Positions 30,471-38,186 of a stretch of 38,602 nt of DNA are shown here, piece after piece (position 1 is the stretch's first letter; each line of letters opens with the position of its first letter). Both the position numbers and the translations under genes were made by a program. A model generated the notes under the pieces. That model saw only the letters and a program-made list of their open reading frames with translations. It was not told the origin of the DNA and did not search any database. The stretch comes from Burkholderiales bacterium (GTDB lineage Bacteria > Pseudomonadota > Gammaproteobacteria > Burkholderiales > Burkholderiaceae_C): the NCBI GenBank assembly GCA_028868895.1, contig JAGWTP010000028.1:1-38602 (forward strand). Direction: 5' to 3'.

Positions 30471-31595
30471 CTACCGGATGACCTTGCCGTCCGCGGTCAG
30501 CATCGACAGCTCGACGAAGTGCGAGGCCACATGGTCGCGCGGCCCGAAGTTGATGTTGAAGCCGCCGAAGCTCGTGTTCTGGATCGACTCGAGGCCGTTG
30601 AACAGTGCGTCGTGCGAGGGGTTGCGCCCGGCGCGCCGCAGGCCCTCGGTGAACACCTTGGCGGCGACGTAGCCCTCCATGCTGGAGTAGTTCGGCTGCA
30701 CGCCGCCGCCGGCCCGTTGCAGCGCGTCGCGGTACTCGCGGGCGATCGCGGTGGTGGTCGAGAACGGGAACGGCATCACCTGGCTGACCATGATGCCGTT
30801 TCCCTCCTTGCCGAGCTCGTCGGCGAGCGCCTGGGTGCCGACGAACGAGACGTTGAAGAACGTGCCGCCATAGCCCGCCTTGCGCGCCGCGCGGATGAAC
30901 GCGGCGCACGAGGTGTAGGCGCTGATCTGCACCACCGCGTTGGGCATCTTCGGGGCGATGTCCTTCACCGCCTGGGCCACGTCGACGGTGTTGCGCTCGA
31001 CCGTGCCGAGCGCCACCGGTGCCAGCTTGCGGGCCTTCAGCGCGCGCATCACGCCTTCGAGGCCGGCCTTGCCGTAGGCGTCGTTCTGGTAGAAGACCGC
31101 GATCTTCGTCAGGCCCAGCGAGGTGAGCTGGTTGACGATCAGCTCGGTCTCGTCGTAGTACGAGGCGCGCACATGGAACACCGACCGGTGCAACGGCTCG
31201 CGCAGCGCCTGCGCGCCGGTGAACGGGCCGAAGAACGGGATCTTCGCGTCGACGATCGACGGCAGCGCGGCCAGCGAGGTGGGGGTGCCGACATAGCCGA
31301 ACAGGCCGAAGACCTCGTCCTTGATGAACTTGTCGGTGTTGGCCTTGCAGCGATCGGGCTCGTAGCCGTCGTCGAGCGTGCGCAGCTCGATCGTGTTGCC
31401 GTTCACTCCGCCGGCGGCGTTGACGGCGTTGAAGTAGATGCGCGCGCCGGTGTGCATCTGGATGCCCAGTTGCGCGGCCGGGCCGGTGAACGCGGCCGAC
31501 TGGCCGAGCACGATGCGGCTCGTCTGGGCCAGCGCGGGCAGCGCCAGCAGGGCGCAAGGCGCGGCAAGCCGCTTGATGGCGTCACGACGTTTCAT
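30471..31595 (-). CDS. Branched-chain amino-acid-type ABC transporter substrate-binding protein
   Basis: 374-residue periplasmic binding protein of the LivJ type (type I fold). The ATG at 31595, behind GAGGAG, gives a leader MKRRDAIKRLAAPCALLALPALAQ. It has a twin-arginine start and cleavage near ALAQ, so it is Tat- or Sec-exported. The first lobe has RIVLGQSAAFTGPAAQLGIQMHTGARIYFNAVNAAGGVNG. Other typical segments are LFGYVGTPTSLAALPSI, FFGPFTGAQALR, KIAVFYQNDAYGKAGLEGV and YSSMEGYVAAKVFTEGLRRAG. No permease or ATPase gene is present, so this is an orphan that must use components encoded elsewhere. Next to it are two amide-hydrolysing enzymes, suggesting an amidated or peptidic ligand rather than leucine. 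Confidence 0.94.
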   Translation of the reverse strand: MKRRDAIKRLAAPCALLALPALAQTSRIVLGQSAAFTGPAAQLGIQMHTGARIYFNAVNAAGGVNGNTIELRTLDDGYEPDRCKANTDKFIKDEVFGLFGYVGTPTSLAALPSIVDAKIPFFGPFTGAQALREPLHRSVFHVRASYYDETELIVNQLTSLGLTKIAVFYQNDAYGKAGLEGVMRALKARKLAPVALGTVERNTVDVAQAVKDIAPKMPNAVVQISAYTSCAAFIRAARKAGYGGTFFNVSFVGTQALADELGKEGNGIMVSQVMPFPFSTTTAIAREYRDALQRAGGGVQPNYSSMEGYVAAKVFTEGLRRAGRNPSHDALFNGLESIQNTSFGGFNINFGPRDHVASHFVELSMLTADGKVIR

Positions 31596-31759
31596 GGGCT
31601 CCTCAACGATGGTGCGCGGGCAGTCCGGGTGCTGGCGCACGCGGCCCGTCGGGTGGCGGTCGGATCGACACGCAGCATAGGGCCTGGCGGGGCATCGGAC
31701 ATGCGGGCGTGGCCTGGGTCGAACGTTCGTCGCGCGGTCTCATGTGCAATAGTTCACCC

Positions 31760-33913
31760 ATGCCGACCGCCATGCACACGCCGACGGGTCCATCGGGCAG
31801 CGCCACCACCGTGCGCGCGACCTGCCCGCACGACTGCCCCGACACCTGCGCGATCCGCGTCACCGTGCAGGACGGCCGGGCGGTCAAGGTGCAGGGCGAC
31901 CCGGACCACCCGCCGACGCACGGCGCGCTGTGCACCAAGGTGTCGCGCTACCCCGAGCGCACCTACCACGCCGAGCGCGTGCTGCATCCGTTGAAGCGCG
32001 TCGGGCCCAAGGGGAGCGGCCAGTTCGTGCGGGTCGGCTGGCCCGAAGCGCTGGCCGACATCGCCGCGCGCCTGAAGACGATCGCCGCGCGCGACCCGCA
32101 GGCGGTTGTGCCCTACAGCTATGCCGGCACGATGGGCCTGGTGCAGGGCGAGAGCATGGCGGCACGCTTCTTCCACCGCCTGGGCGCTTCGCTGCTCGAC
32201 CGCACGATCTGCTCCAGCGCCGGCGGTGAGGCGCTGGCCTCGACCTACGGCGGCAAGATCGGCATGCACCTGGAGTTCTATGCCGAGAGCCGGCTGATCC
32301 TGATCTGGGGCAGCAACTCGATCGCCTCGAACCTGCACTTCTGGACCTTCGCGCAGGCCGCCAAGCGCAACGGCGCCAAGCTCGTCTGCATCGACCCGCG
32401 CAAGACCGAAACCGCCGACAAGTGCCACCAGCACATCGCGCTGCTGCCCGGCACCGACGGTGCGCTGGCGCTCGGGCTGATGCATGAGCTGATCAAGAAC
32501 GACTGGCTCGACCGCGACTACATCGAACGCCATGTCGACGCCGCGGGCTGGGCGGCGCTGCGCGAGCGCGCGCTGCAGTGGCCGCCGCAGCGCGTCGCGC
32601 AGGTCTGCGGCATCAGCGCCGACGAGGTGCGCGGCCTGGCGCGTGACTACGGCACCACGCGCCCGGCGGCGATCCGCCTGAACTACGGCATGCAGCGCGT
32701 GCACGGCGGTGGCAGCGCGGTGCGGCTGGTCTCGATCCTGCCGTGCCTGGTGGGGGCGTGGCGGCACCGCGCGGGCGGGCTGCTGCTGTCGAGTTCGGGC
32801 TGGTTCAAGGGCGTGCGCAACGACGCGGCGCTGCAGCGGCCCGACCTGTTGGCTGGCCGGCGCCCGCGCACGATCAACATGAGCACCATCGGCGACGACC
32901 TGCTGCGCGAGGCTGACGACGCGCTGGGCCCGGGTGACGACCCGCTGCGCCAGGGTGACGACCCGCTGCGCGAGCGGTCGCCCGCCTTCGGCCCGAAGAT
33001 CGAGGCGCTGATCGTCTACAACAGCAACCCGGTGGCGGTGGCGCCCGAGTCGGCCAAGGTCGCGCGCGGCTTCCGGCGCGAAGACCTGTTCACGGTCGTG
33101 CTCGAGCACTTCATGACCGACACCGCCGACCTGGCCGACTACGTGCTCCCGGCCACCACGCAGCTCGAGCACCTCGACGTCCACACCAGCTACGGCCACA
33201 CCTACCTGATGATCAACGAGCCCGCGGTGGCGCCGCTCGGCCAGGCCAAGCCGAACACGCAGATCTTTCGCGAACTGGCCGCGCAGATGGGCTACACCGA
33301 GCCGTGCTTTGCCGACAGCGACGAGACGCTCGCGCGCACCGCGTTCCGGCCCGAGGTCGACTTCGCTGCGCTGCGCGCGCACGGCTGGCTGAAGCTGCCG
33401 ATCGCCGACGCGCCACTGGCCGAAGGCGGTTTCCAGACGCCGAGCGGACGCTGTGTCATCGACTCGCCCGAACACGGCGTGCCCGACCACGTCGCCAACC
33501 ACGAGTCGGCGCACAGCGCGCCCGAACTCGCGCAGCGCTATCCGCTGGCGATGATCTCGCCGCCGGCGCGCAATTTCCTGAACTCCAGCTTCGTCAACGT
33601 GAAGAGCCTGCGCGACATCGAAGGCGAGCCGGTGCTCGAAATGCACGCCGCCGATGCGCGGGCGCGCGGCGTCGAAAGCGGCCAGATGGTGCGCGTGTTC
33701 AACGACCGCGGCAGCTACCTGTGCAAGGCGGTGGTCAACCAGCGCGCGCGGCCCGGCGTCGTCAACGGCCTGGGCGTGTGGTGGCGCAAGCTCGGCGCCG
33801 CGGGCACCAACGTCAACGAGCTGACGCACCAGCGGCTCACCGACATCGGCCGCGCGCCGGCGTTCTACGACTGCCTCGTCGACGTGCGGCCCGCCGACGC
33901 CGCGGCGCCGTGA
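31760..33913 (+). CDS. Molybdopterin-dependent oxidoreductase (BisC/PhsA-like)
   Basis: 717-residue cytoplasmic enzyme binding bis-MGD molybdenum and one 4Fe-4S cluster. The cluster ligands are C22, C26, C30 and C58 (CPHDCPDTC and GALCTK). The likely molybdenum-site residue is C151 or an adjacent serine in RTICSSAGGEAL. Pterin-binding blocks are LILIWGSNSIASN, CIDPRKTETADK and ALIVYNSNPVAVAPES. The C-terminal molydopterin-binding domain (about 600-710) closes with NGLGVWWRKLG and NVNELTHQRLTDIG. No Tat signal is present, so it is cytosolic. Residues 378-405 hold four in-frame heptapeptide repeats in a linker. The ATG at 31760 is the family start. The electron partner and substrate are unknown. 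The gene's stop overlaps the next start. Confidence 0.94.
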   Translation: MPTAMHTPTGPSGSATTVRATCPHDCPDTCAIRVTVQDGRAVKVQGDPDHPPTHGALCTKVSRYPERTYHAERVLHPLKRVGPKGSGQFVRVGWPEALADIAARLKTIAARDPQAVVPYSYAGTMGLVQGESMAARFFHRLGASLLDRTICSSAGGEALASTYGGKIGMHLEFYAESRLILIWGSNSIASNLHFWTFAQAAKRNGAKLVCIDPRKTETADKCHQHIALLPGTDGALALGLMHELIKNDWLDRDYIERHVDAAGWAALRERALQWPPQRVAQVCGISADEVRGLARDYGTTRPAAIRLNYGMQRVHGGGSAVRLVSILPCLVGAWRHRAGGLLLSSSGWFKGVRNDAALQRPDLLAGRRPRTINMSTIGDDLLREADDALGPGDDPLRQGDDPLRERSPAFGPKIEALIVYNSNPVAVAPESAKVARGFRREDLFTVVLEHFMTDTADLADYVLPATTQLEHLDVHTSYGHTYLMINEPAVAPLGQAKPNTQIFRELAAQMGYTEPCFADSDETLARTAFRPEVDFAALRAHGWLKLPIADAPLAEGGFQTPSGRCVIDSPEHGVPDHVANHESAHSAPELAQRYPLAMISPPARNFLNSSFVNVKSLRDIEGEPVLEMHAADARARGVESGQMVRVFNDRGSYLCKAVVNQRARPGVVNGLGVWWRKLGAAGTNVNELTHQRLTDIGRAPAFYDCLVDVRPADAAAP
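32891..32974 (+). repeat. Four 21-base tandem units inside the molybdoenzyme gene
   Basis: Units at 32891-32911, 32912-32932, 32933-32953 and 32954-32974, in frame, encode GDDLLRE, ADDALGP, GDDPLRQ and GDDPLRE. The last two units differ by one base, so their duplication is recent. Unit number may vary between strains. Confidence 0.9.
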
Positions 33914-34983
33914 GGCGGGTGGCGCGTCTCGCGCGGGTCGGCCTCGTGGTGCTGGCCGTGGCCGCGGCGACGCTGAGCTCGGGCTGCAGCACGCTGCGCT
34001 ACTACGCCGACTCGGTCGGCGGCCACCTCGCGATCGTGCGCGCCGCCCGACCGGTGTCCGATTGGCTGGCCGACGACGCGACCAGCCCAGCCTTGAAGGC
34101 GCGGCTCGAACTCAGCCAGCGCATCCGCGACTTCGCCACCCGCGAACTCAAGGAACCCGACAACGCCAGCTACCGGCGCTACGCCGACCTGAAGCGGCCG
34201 TACGCAGTCTGGAACGTGGTGGCCGCGCCCGAGCTGAGCCTGACGCTGAAGACCTGGTGCTTCCCGTTCGTCGGCTGCGTCGGCTACCGCGGCTACTACG
34301 AACAGTCGCAGGCCGACGCCTTCGCCGCCGGCCTGCGCGCGCAAGGCCTCGAAGTCAGCGTGTACGGCGTGCCGGCCTACTCGACGCTCGGCCTGCTGCC
34401 GTTCGACGTGTTCGCCGACCCGCTGCTCAACACCTTCATCGGCTACCCCGAAGGCGAACTCGCGCGGCTGATCTTCCACGAGCTGGCGCACCAGATCGCG
34501 TACGCCAAGGGCGACACCGTGTTCAACGAATCGTTCGCGACCACGGTCGAGCGCATCGGCGCGCGACGCTGGCTGAAGGAGCACGCGAGCCCGCAGGCGC
34601 GCGAGGACTACGAACGCTACGAAGCCCGGCAGCGCGACTTTCGCGAACTGACCACGCGCTACCGCGACCGCCTCGAGGCGCTCTACACCAGCGCGGCCAG
34701 CGACGCCGACAAGCGCGCCGGCAAGGCCGCACTGATGGCACAGATGCGCGCCGACTACGCGACGCTGAAGCACGATCGCTGGGGCGGGTATTCCGGCTAC
34801 GACCGCTGGTTCGCCCACGCCAACAACGCGTCGCTCGGCGTGCTCGCGGCCTACAACCAGCTGGTGCCCGAATTCGAGCGCCTGTTCGAGCGCGAAGGCG
34901 GCGACTTTGCGCGCTTCTATGCCGAGGTCAAGCGGCTCGCCGCGCTGCCGATGGCGCAGCGCCGCAAGGCGCTCGCCTCTTGA
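33910..34983 (+). CDS. Lipoprotein putative aminopeptidase (PF10023 family)
   Basis: 357-residue predicted zinc aminopeptidase anchored as a lipoprotein. The GTG at 33910 overlaps the previous stop (GTGA) and gives a signal with lipobox LSSGC (Cys26). The zinc motif H190-E191-L-A-H194 lies in RLIFHELAHQIAYAKGDTVFNESFATTVE, with the third ligand probably the glutamate in NESFAT. The VGCVGYRGYYEQSQADAFA and PFDVFADPLLNTFIGYPEGELARLIFHE segments are family hallmarks. A helical C-terminal half (about 235-357) carries WGGYSGYDRWFAHANNASLGVLAAYN. It is translationally coupled to the molybdoenzyme, although no shared function is known. Confidence 0.9.
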   Translation: MRRVARLARVGLVVLAVAAATLSSGCSTLRYYADSVGGHLAIVRAARPVSDWLADDATSPALKARLELSQRIRDFATRELKEPDNASYRRYADLKRPYAVWNVVAAPELSLTLKTWCFPFVGCVGYRGYYEQSQADAFAAGLRAQGLEVSVYGVPAYSTLGLLPFDVFADPLLNTFIGYPEGELARLIFHELAHQIAYAKGDTVFNESFATTVERIGARRWLKEHASPQAREDYERYEARQRDFRELTTRYRDRLEALYTSAASDADKRAGKAALMAQMRADYATLKHDRWGGYSGYDRWFAHANNASLGVLAAYNQLVPEFERLFEREGGDFARFYAEVKRLAALPMAQRRKALAS

Positions 34984-35024
34984 CGTCGAACCACGCGCCG
35001 CATGGCCACGAAGGAGACTGCAAC

Positions 35025-35390
35025 GTGCCCGACATCCACATCCACCGCGATCACCGGCTCGGCCTGAAGAAGGCGCGCGAGGTCGCGCTGCAATGGGCCG
35101 AGGAGGTCGAGGCGAAGTTCGGCATGGACTGCACGATCCTCGAAGGCCAGACCAGCGACACCGTGACGTTCACGCGCACCGGCGTGGCCGGTGAACTGAT
35201 CGTCGCCGCCGACCACTTCGATCTGCAGGCCCGGCTTGGCTTCCTGCTCGGCGCGTTCAGCAAGACCATCGAGACCGAGATCGAGAAGAACCTCGATGCG
35301 TTGCTGGCCGGCAGCGTCGCCGCCGTCAAGACCCGGCCGGCCGCCACCAAGCCCGGCCGCACCGGCGCGCGCAAGGCCGGAAAGACGTAG
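35025..35390 (+). CDS. Polyhydroxyalkanoic acid system family protein
   Basis: 121-residue small protein of the family TIGR02610/PF09650, linked to PHA granules in betaproteobacteria. The GTG at 35025 is the start: AAGGAGA lies seven bases upstream, and the protein begins MPDIHIHRDHRLGLKKAREVA as in the family. The core fold is about 1-95 (ILEGQTSDTVTFTRTGVAGEL, FLLGAFSKTIETEIEKNLDALLA). A basic tail rich in Lys, Ala and Pro (98-121) resembles the histone-like tails of granule-associated proteins. It comes 41 bases after the aminopeptidase on the same strand and faces the ACBP gene. Its biochemical activity is not established. Confidence 0.9.
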   Translation: MPDIHIHRDHRLGLKKAREVALQWAEEVEAKFGMDCTILEGQTSDTVTFTRTGVAGELIVAADHFDLQARLGFLLGAFSKTIETEIEKNLDALLAGSVAAVKTRPAATKPGRTGARKAGKT

Positions 35391-35391
35391 C

Positions 35392-35421
35392 CGCCCGGCG
35401 CCAGGCGCTGCCGCCCGGGCG
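35392..35421. terminator. Bidirectional hairpin between PHA-system and ACBP genes
   Basis: Seven-base arms CGCCCGG (35392-35398) and CCGGGCG (35415-35421) fill the 31-base gap between two convergent stop codons. The position suggests shared termination. No T-run is present. Confidence 0.5.
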
Positions 35422-35676
35422 CTACTTCAGCGACTCGATCAGGTCCACATACTCCTGCATCGCCTCGTCGGTGCTCTTGCCCTTGGCGGCGTTCCACGCG
35501 TCCCATTTGGCGCGGCCGATCATGTCCGAGAAGCCCGGGCGCTTGTCGGCAACGTCGCCGCTGCTGGCCTGCTTGTACAGCGCGTAGATCTGCAGCAACG
35601 TCATGTTGTCGGGCTTGTCGGGCAGGTTCTTCGAGTCCTTGACGGCTTGTTCGAATTGCGCTTTCAGATCGGCCAT
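35422..35676 (-). CDS. Acyl-CoA-binding protein
   Basis: 84-residue four-helix protein that binds long-chain acyl-CoA and supplies it to acyltransferases. It covers the whole ACBP fold: FEQAVKDSKNLPDKPDNMTLLQIYALYKQASSGDV, then KRPGFSDMIGRAKWDAWNAAKGKSTDEAMQEYVDLI. The conserved YALYKQA tyrosine and lysine and the KWDAW lysine that contact the CoA phosphate are present. AGGAG lies eight bases before the ATG. It is divergent from the WS/DGAT gene with 117 bases between and convergent with the PHA-system gene. This places it in a storage-lipid neighbourhood. Confidence 0.95.
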   Translation of the reverse strand: MADLKAQFEQAVKDSKNLPDKPDNMTLLQIYALYKQASSGDVADKRPGFSDMIGRAKWDAWNAAKGKSTDEAMQEYVDLIESLK

Positions 35677-35793
35677 GGCGCGTACTCCTGTGGGTGAAAA
35701 TGTCCATTGACGGCCGCGATGTTACCCAGCAACGTGGGCCGAAGCCGCCGATGGCAGCGACCGCGACCACGACACTTTCCGGAGACCCCCCTC

Positions 35794-37212
35794 ATGCATC
35801 CCAGCTCGCAGCGCATGTCGCGCGTGGACACCGCCTGGCTGCGGATGGACAACGACGTCAACCTGATGATGATCGTCGGCGTCTGGTTGCTGCAGCCCGG
35901 TATCGGCCACGCGAAGCTGTGCGAGCGCATCGAAGCCAAGCTGCTCGCCTACGAGCGGTTCCGCCAGAAGGTGGTGCCCGATGCGCTCGGCGCGACCTGG
36001 GTGAGCGACGACGCGTTCGACATCCACCGCCACGTGCTGCACCGCAAGCTGCACCGCGAGAGCGGCCAGAGCGAGCGCGAGGCGCTGCAGGCGCTGGTCG
36101 GCGAGCTGGCCAACACGCCGCTCGACCCCGACCACCCGCTGTGGCAGTTCGATCTGATCGAGCACTACGAAGGCGGCAGCGCGCTGGTTGCGCGCATCCA
36201 CCACTGCATCGGCGACGGCATCGCGCTGATCTCGGTGATGCTGTCGATCACCGATGGCGGCACCGAGCCGCCCCGGCGTGAGGCCCGTGCCGCACCGGAA
36301 GGCGACGGCGACTGGTTGTCCGATGCGGTGATGAAGCCGCTCACCGATCTGGCCAGCAAGGCCATCGGCATGTACGGCGGCGGCGTGGCCAGGTCGATCG
36401 AGATGCTGTCGCACCCGCAGCAGGGGCTGCTCGGCTCGGCAGAGATGGCGCGCACGGCGGCCAAGGTGCTCGGCGATGTCGGCGCGATGGCGCTGATGTC
36501 CAACGACTCGCCGACGATCCTCAAGGGCAAGCCGATCGGCCAGAAGGTGGTCGCCTGGGGCGAGCCGCTGCCGCTCGACCAGGTCAAGGCGATCGGCAAG
36601 GCGCTGAACTGCTCGATCAACGACGTGCTGCTCGCGTGCGTGGCCGGCGCGATCGGCCACTACCTGCGCGAGCAAGGCGACGACCCCACCGGCAAGGAGA
36701 TCCGCGCGATGGTGCCGGTCAACCTGCGCCCGCTCGAGCAGGCTTGGCAACTCGGAAACCGTTTCGGCCTGGCGCCGCTGACGCTGCCGATCGGCATCGA
36801 CAACCCCGTCGAGCGCGTCTACGCGGTGCGCGCGCGCATGAACGAGCTGAAGGACAGCTACCAGCCGCTGCTCGCGTTCGCGGTGCTGGCGGTGGCCGGC
36901 CTGGTGATCAAGCCGGCGCAGGATGCCCTGCTCGGCCTGTTCGCGAAGAAGGCCACCGCGGTGATGACCAATGTGCCCGGCCCCGCCGTGCCCTTGAAGC
37001 TGTGCGGCTCCACGCTGCGCCAGACCATGTTCTGGGTGCCCGCGTCGGGCGACATCGGCGTGGGCGTGAGCATCCTGTCGTACGGCGGCGGCGTTCAGTT
37101 CGGCCTGATCACCGACAAGAAGCTGTGCCCGCACCCGCAGGCGATCATCGACCGCTTCGAGCCGGAGTTCGAGAAGCTGCTGCTGGTGACGATGATGTTG
37201 CCGTGGGGGTGA
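35794..37212 (+). CDS. Wax ester synthase / diacylglycerol acyltransferase (WS/DGAT)
   Basis: 472-residue acyltransferase that joins acyl-CoA to fatty alcohols or diacylglycerol, forming wax esters or triacylglycerol at the inner membrane. The catalytic HHxxxDG motif is H136-H137-C-I-G-D-G142 in ARIHHCIGDGIAL. Family blocks are the N-terminal MSRVDTAWLRMD, the PLWQFDLIEHY segment, NDVLLACVAGAIGHYLRE, MVPVNLRP, LGNRFGLAPLTLPIG and the C-terminal VMTNVPGPAVPLKLCG. The ATG at 35794 has GGAGA eight bases upstream. It is divergent from the acyl-CoA-binding protein, its obvious substrate donor. Whether the product is wax ester or triacylglycerol cannot be told from sequence. Confidence 0.95.
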   Translation: MHPSSQRMSRVDTAWLRMDNDVNLMMIVGVWLLQPGIGHAKLCERIEAKLLAYERFRQKVVPDALGATWVSDDAFDIHRHVLHRKLHRESGQSEREALQALVGELANTPLDPDHPLWQFDLIEHYEGGSALVARIHHCIGDGIALISVMLSITDGGTEPPRREARAAPEGDGDWLSDAVMKPLTDLASKAIGMYGGGVARSIEMLSHPQQGLLGSAEMARTAAKVLGDVGAMALMSNDSPTILKGKPIGQKVVAWGEPLPLDQVKAIGKALNCSINDVLLACVAGAIGHYLREQGDDPTGKEIRAMVPVNLRPLEQAWQLGNRFGLAPLTLPIGIDNPVERVYAVRARMNELKDSYQPLLAFAVLAVAGLVIKPAQDALLGLFAKKATAVMTNVPGPAVPLKLCGSTLRQTMFWVPASGDIGVGVSILSYGGGVQFGLITDKKLCPHPQAIIDRFEPEFEKLLLVTMMLPWG

Positions 37213-37252
37213 GAGTCGCCCTCTCGGCCCTCATGCCGGATCGCGATCCATG

Positions 37253-37365
37253 CCGTTCGGTTAGGGACCGTTCGGCCTGAGCTTGTCGAAGGCTTGCGCC
37301 ATGCCACCAGGGCTTCGACAAGCTCAGCCCGAACGGATATTGGTTGATGCCGGTTAACCGAACGG
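37253..37365. repeat. Nested palindromic repeat element after the WS/DGAT gene
   Basis: Outer arms CCGTTCGGTTA (37253-37263) and TAACCGAACGG (37355-37365) match perfectly. Inner 25-26-base arms (about 37268-37293 and 37311-37336) match with two differences and carry the GCTTGTCGAAG core. I recall this core as one of the commonest dispersed repeats in proteobacterial genomes. It lies between convergent genes and may act as a terminator. MITE/REP-like origin is inference. Confidence 0.8.
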
Positions 37366-37409
37366 TATCGGGTCGTTGGCTCTCTGATGGGATCGAAAGC
37401 GAAACGGTA

Positions 37410-38183
37410 TCAATCCTCCAGTTCCGCCTTCGCCATCTCCACATCGAGCCGCTCCATTGCGTCCATCGGCACGCAGGCGGCGGCTTCTTCGTAGAGCCGG
37501 GTGGCCTCTTTCATCTTCTTGTCGCCCTCGAGCATCACCATGCCGTTGGCGTATTCGACCATCGCGATCGCCGAGGTCGGGTTCAGCTTCAGTGCGGTCT
37601 TGAACATCGCCAGGCCGGCGTCCTTGCTCGCGCCCTGCGTGCGGCCCAGCAGCGAGCCGACCTTGTCGATCACCTCGGCGTGGAATGCGCCCAGCGCGAT
37701 GTGGGCGTCGGCGTGTTTGGGTGCGAGCCGGATCGTGGTCTCGAGTGCGCTCTTGACCTTGCCGCCCAGGCCTTGCGCCAGCGCCTTGGCGATGCTGATG
37801 CCCTGGCTGTAGCGGCCCAGCGCATAGGCCATGAAGTAGTGGGCGTTGGCGTTCTTCGGGTCTGCGGCGATCTGCGCTTCGGCGCGCTCGGCCACTTCCA
37901 TGAACAGCGCGAGCTTGGTCTTCTCGCTCTTTTCGAGGTAGTTGGCGTAGATGGCCTGGGCCTTGTTCGCCGCAGTGATGCCGGCGCCGCCGGCCTTCAG
38001 CCCGGCCTCGACCGCCTTCTGGAACTCGCCGGCATGGAACAGCGCCCAGGCGGCGAGCACCTTGGCGTCGGTGGGCAGCGGCTCGGCGTCGCCGGCGTGC
38101 AGGCGGGCCCAGTGCTTCTTCAGCTCGGCCGGCGCATAGGTGTAGTCGGCGGCGTCGTGCGGGAAGGCGGTCCATTTGGCCAT
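37410..38183 (-). CDS. TPR-repeat protein
   Basis: 257-residue soluble helical protein with tetratricopeptide repeats. Clear repeat units are AAWALFHAGEFQKAVEAGLKAGG, AEAQIAADPKNANAHYFMAYALGRYSQG, LETTIRLAPKHADAHIALGAFHAEVI and FKTALKLNPTSAIAMVEYANGMVMLEG. The N terminus MAKWTAFPHDAADYTYAPAELKKHW is conserved in uncharacterised betaproteobacterial homologs I recall. There is no signal peptide. The ATG at 38183 uses a GGAG that overlaps the last codons of the upstream TetR gene, with three bases between the genes, so the two are cotranscribed. It is probably a protein-protein scaffold; its partner is unknown. Confidence 0.85.
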   Translation of the reverse strand: MAKWTAFPHDAADYTYAPAELKKHWARLHAGDAEPLPTDAKVLAAWALFHAGEFQKAVEAGLKAGGAGITAANKAQAIYANYLEKSEKTKLALFMEVAERAEAQIAADPKNANAHYFMAYALGRYSQGISIAKALAQGLGGKVKSALETTIRLAPKHADAHIALGAFHAEVIDKVGSLLGRTQGASKDAGLAMFKTALKLNPTSAIAMVEYANGMVMLEGDKKMKEATRLYEEAAACVPMDAMERLDVEMAKAELED

Positions 38184-38186
38184 GCG

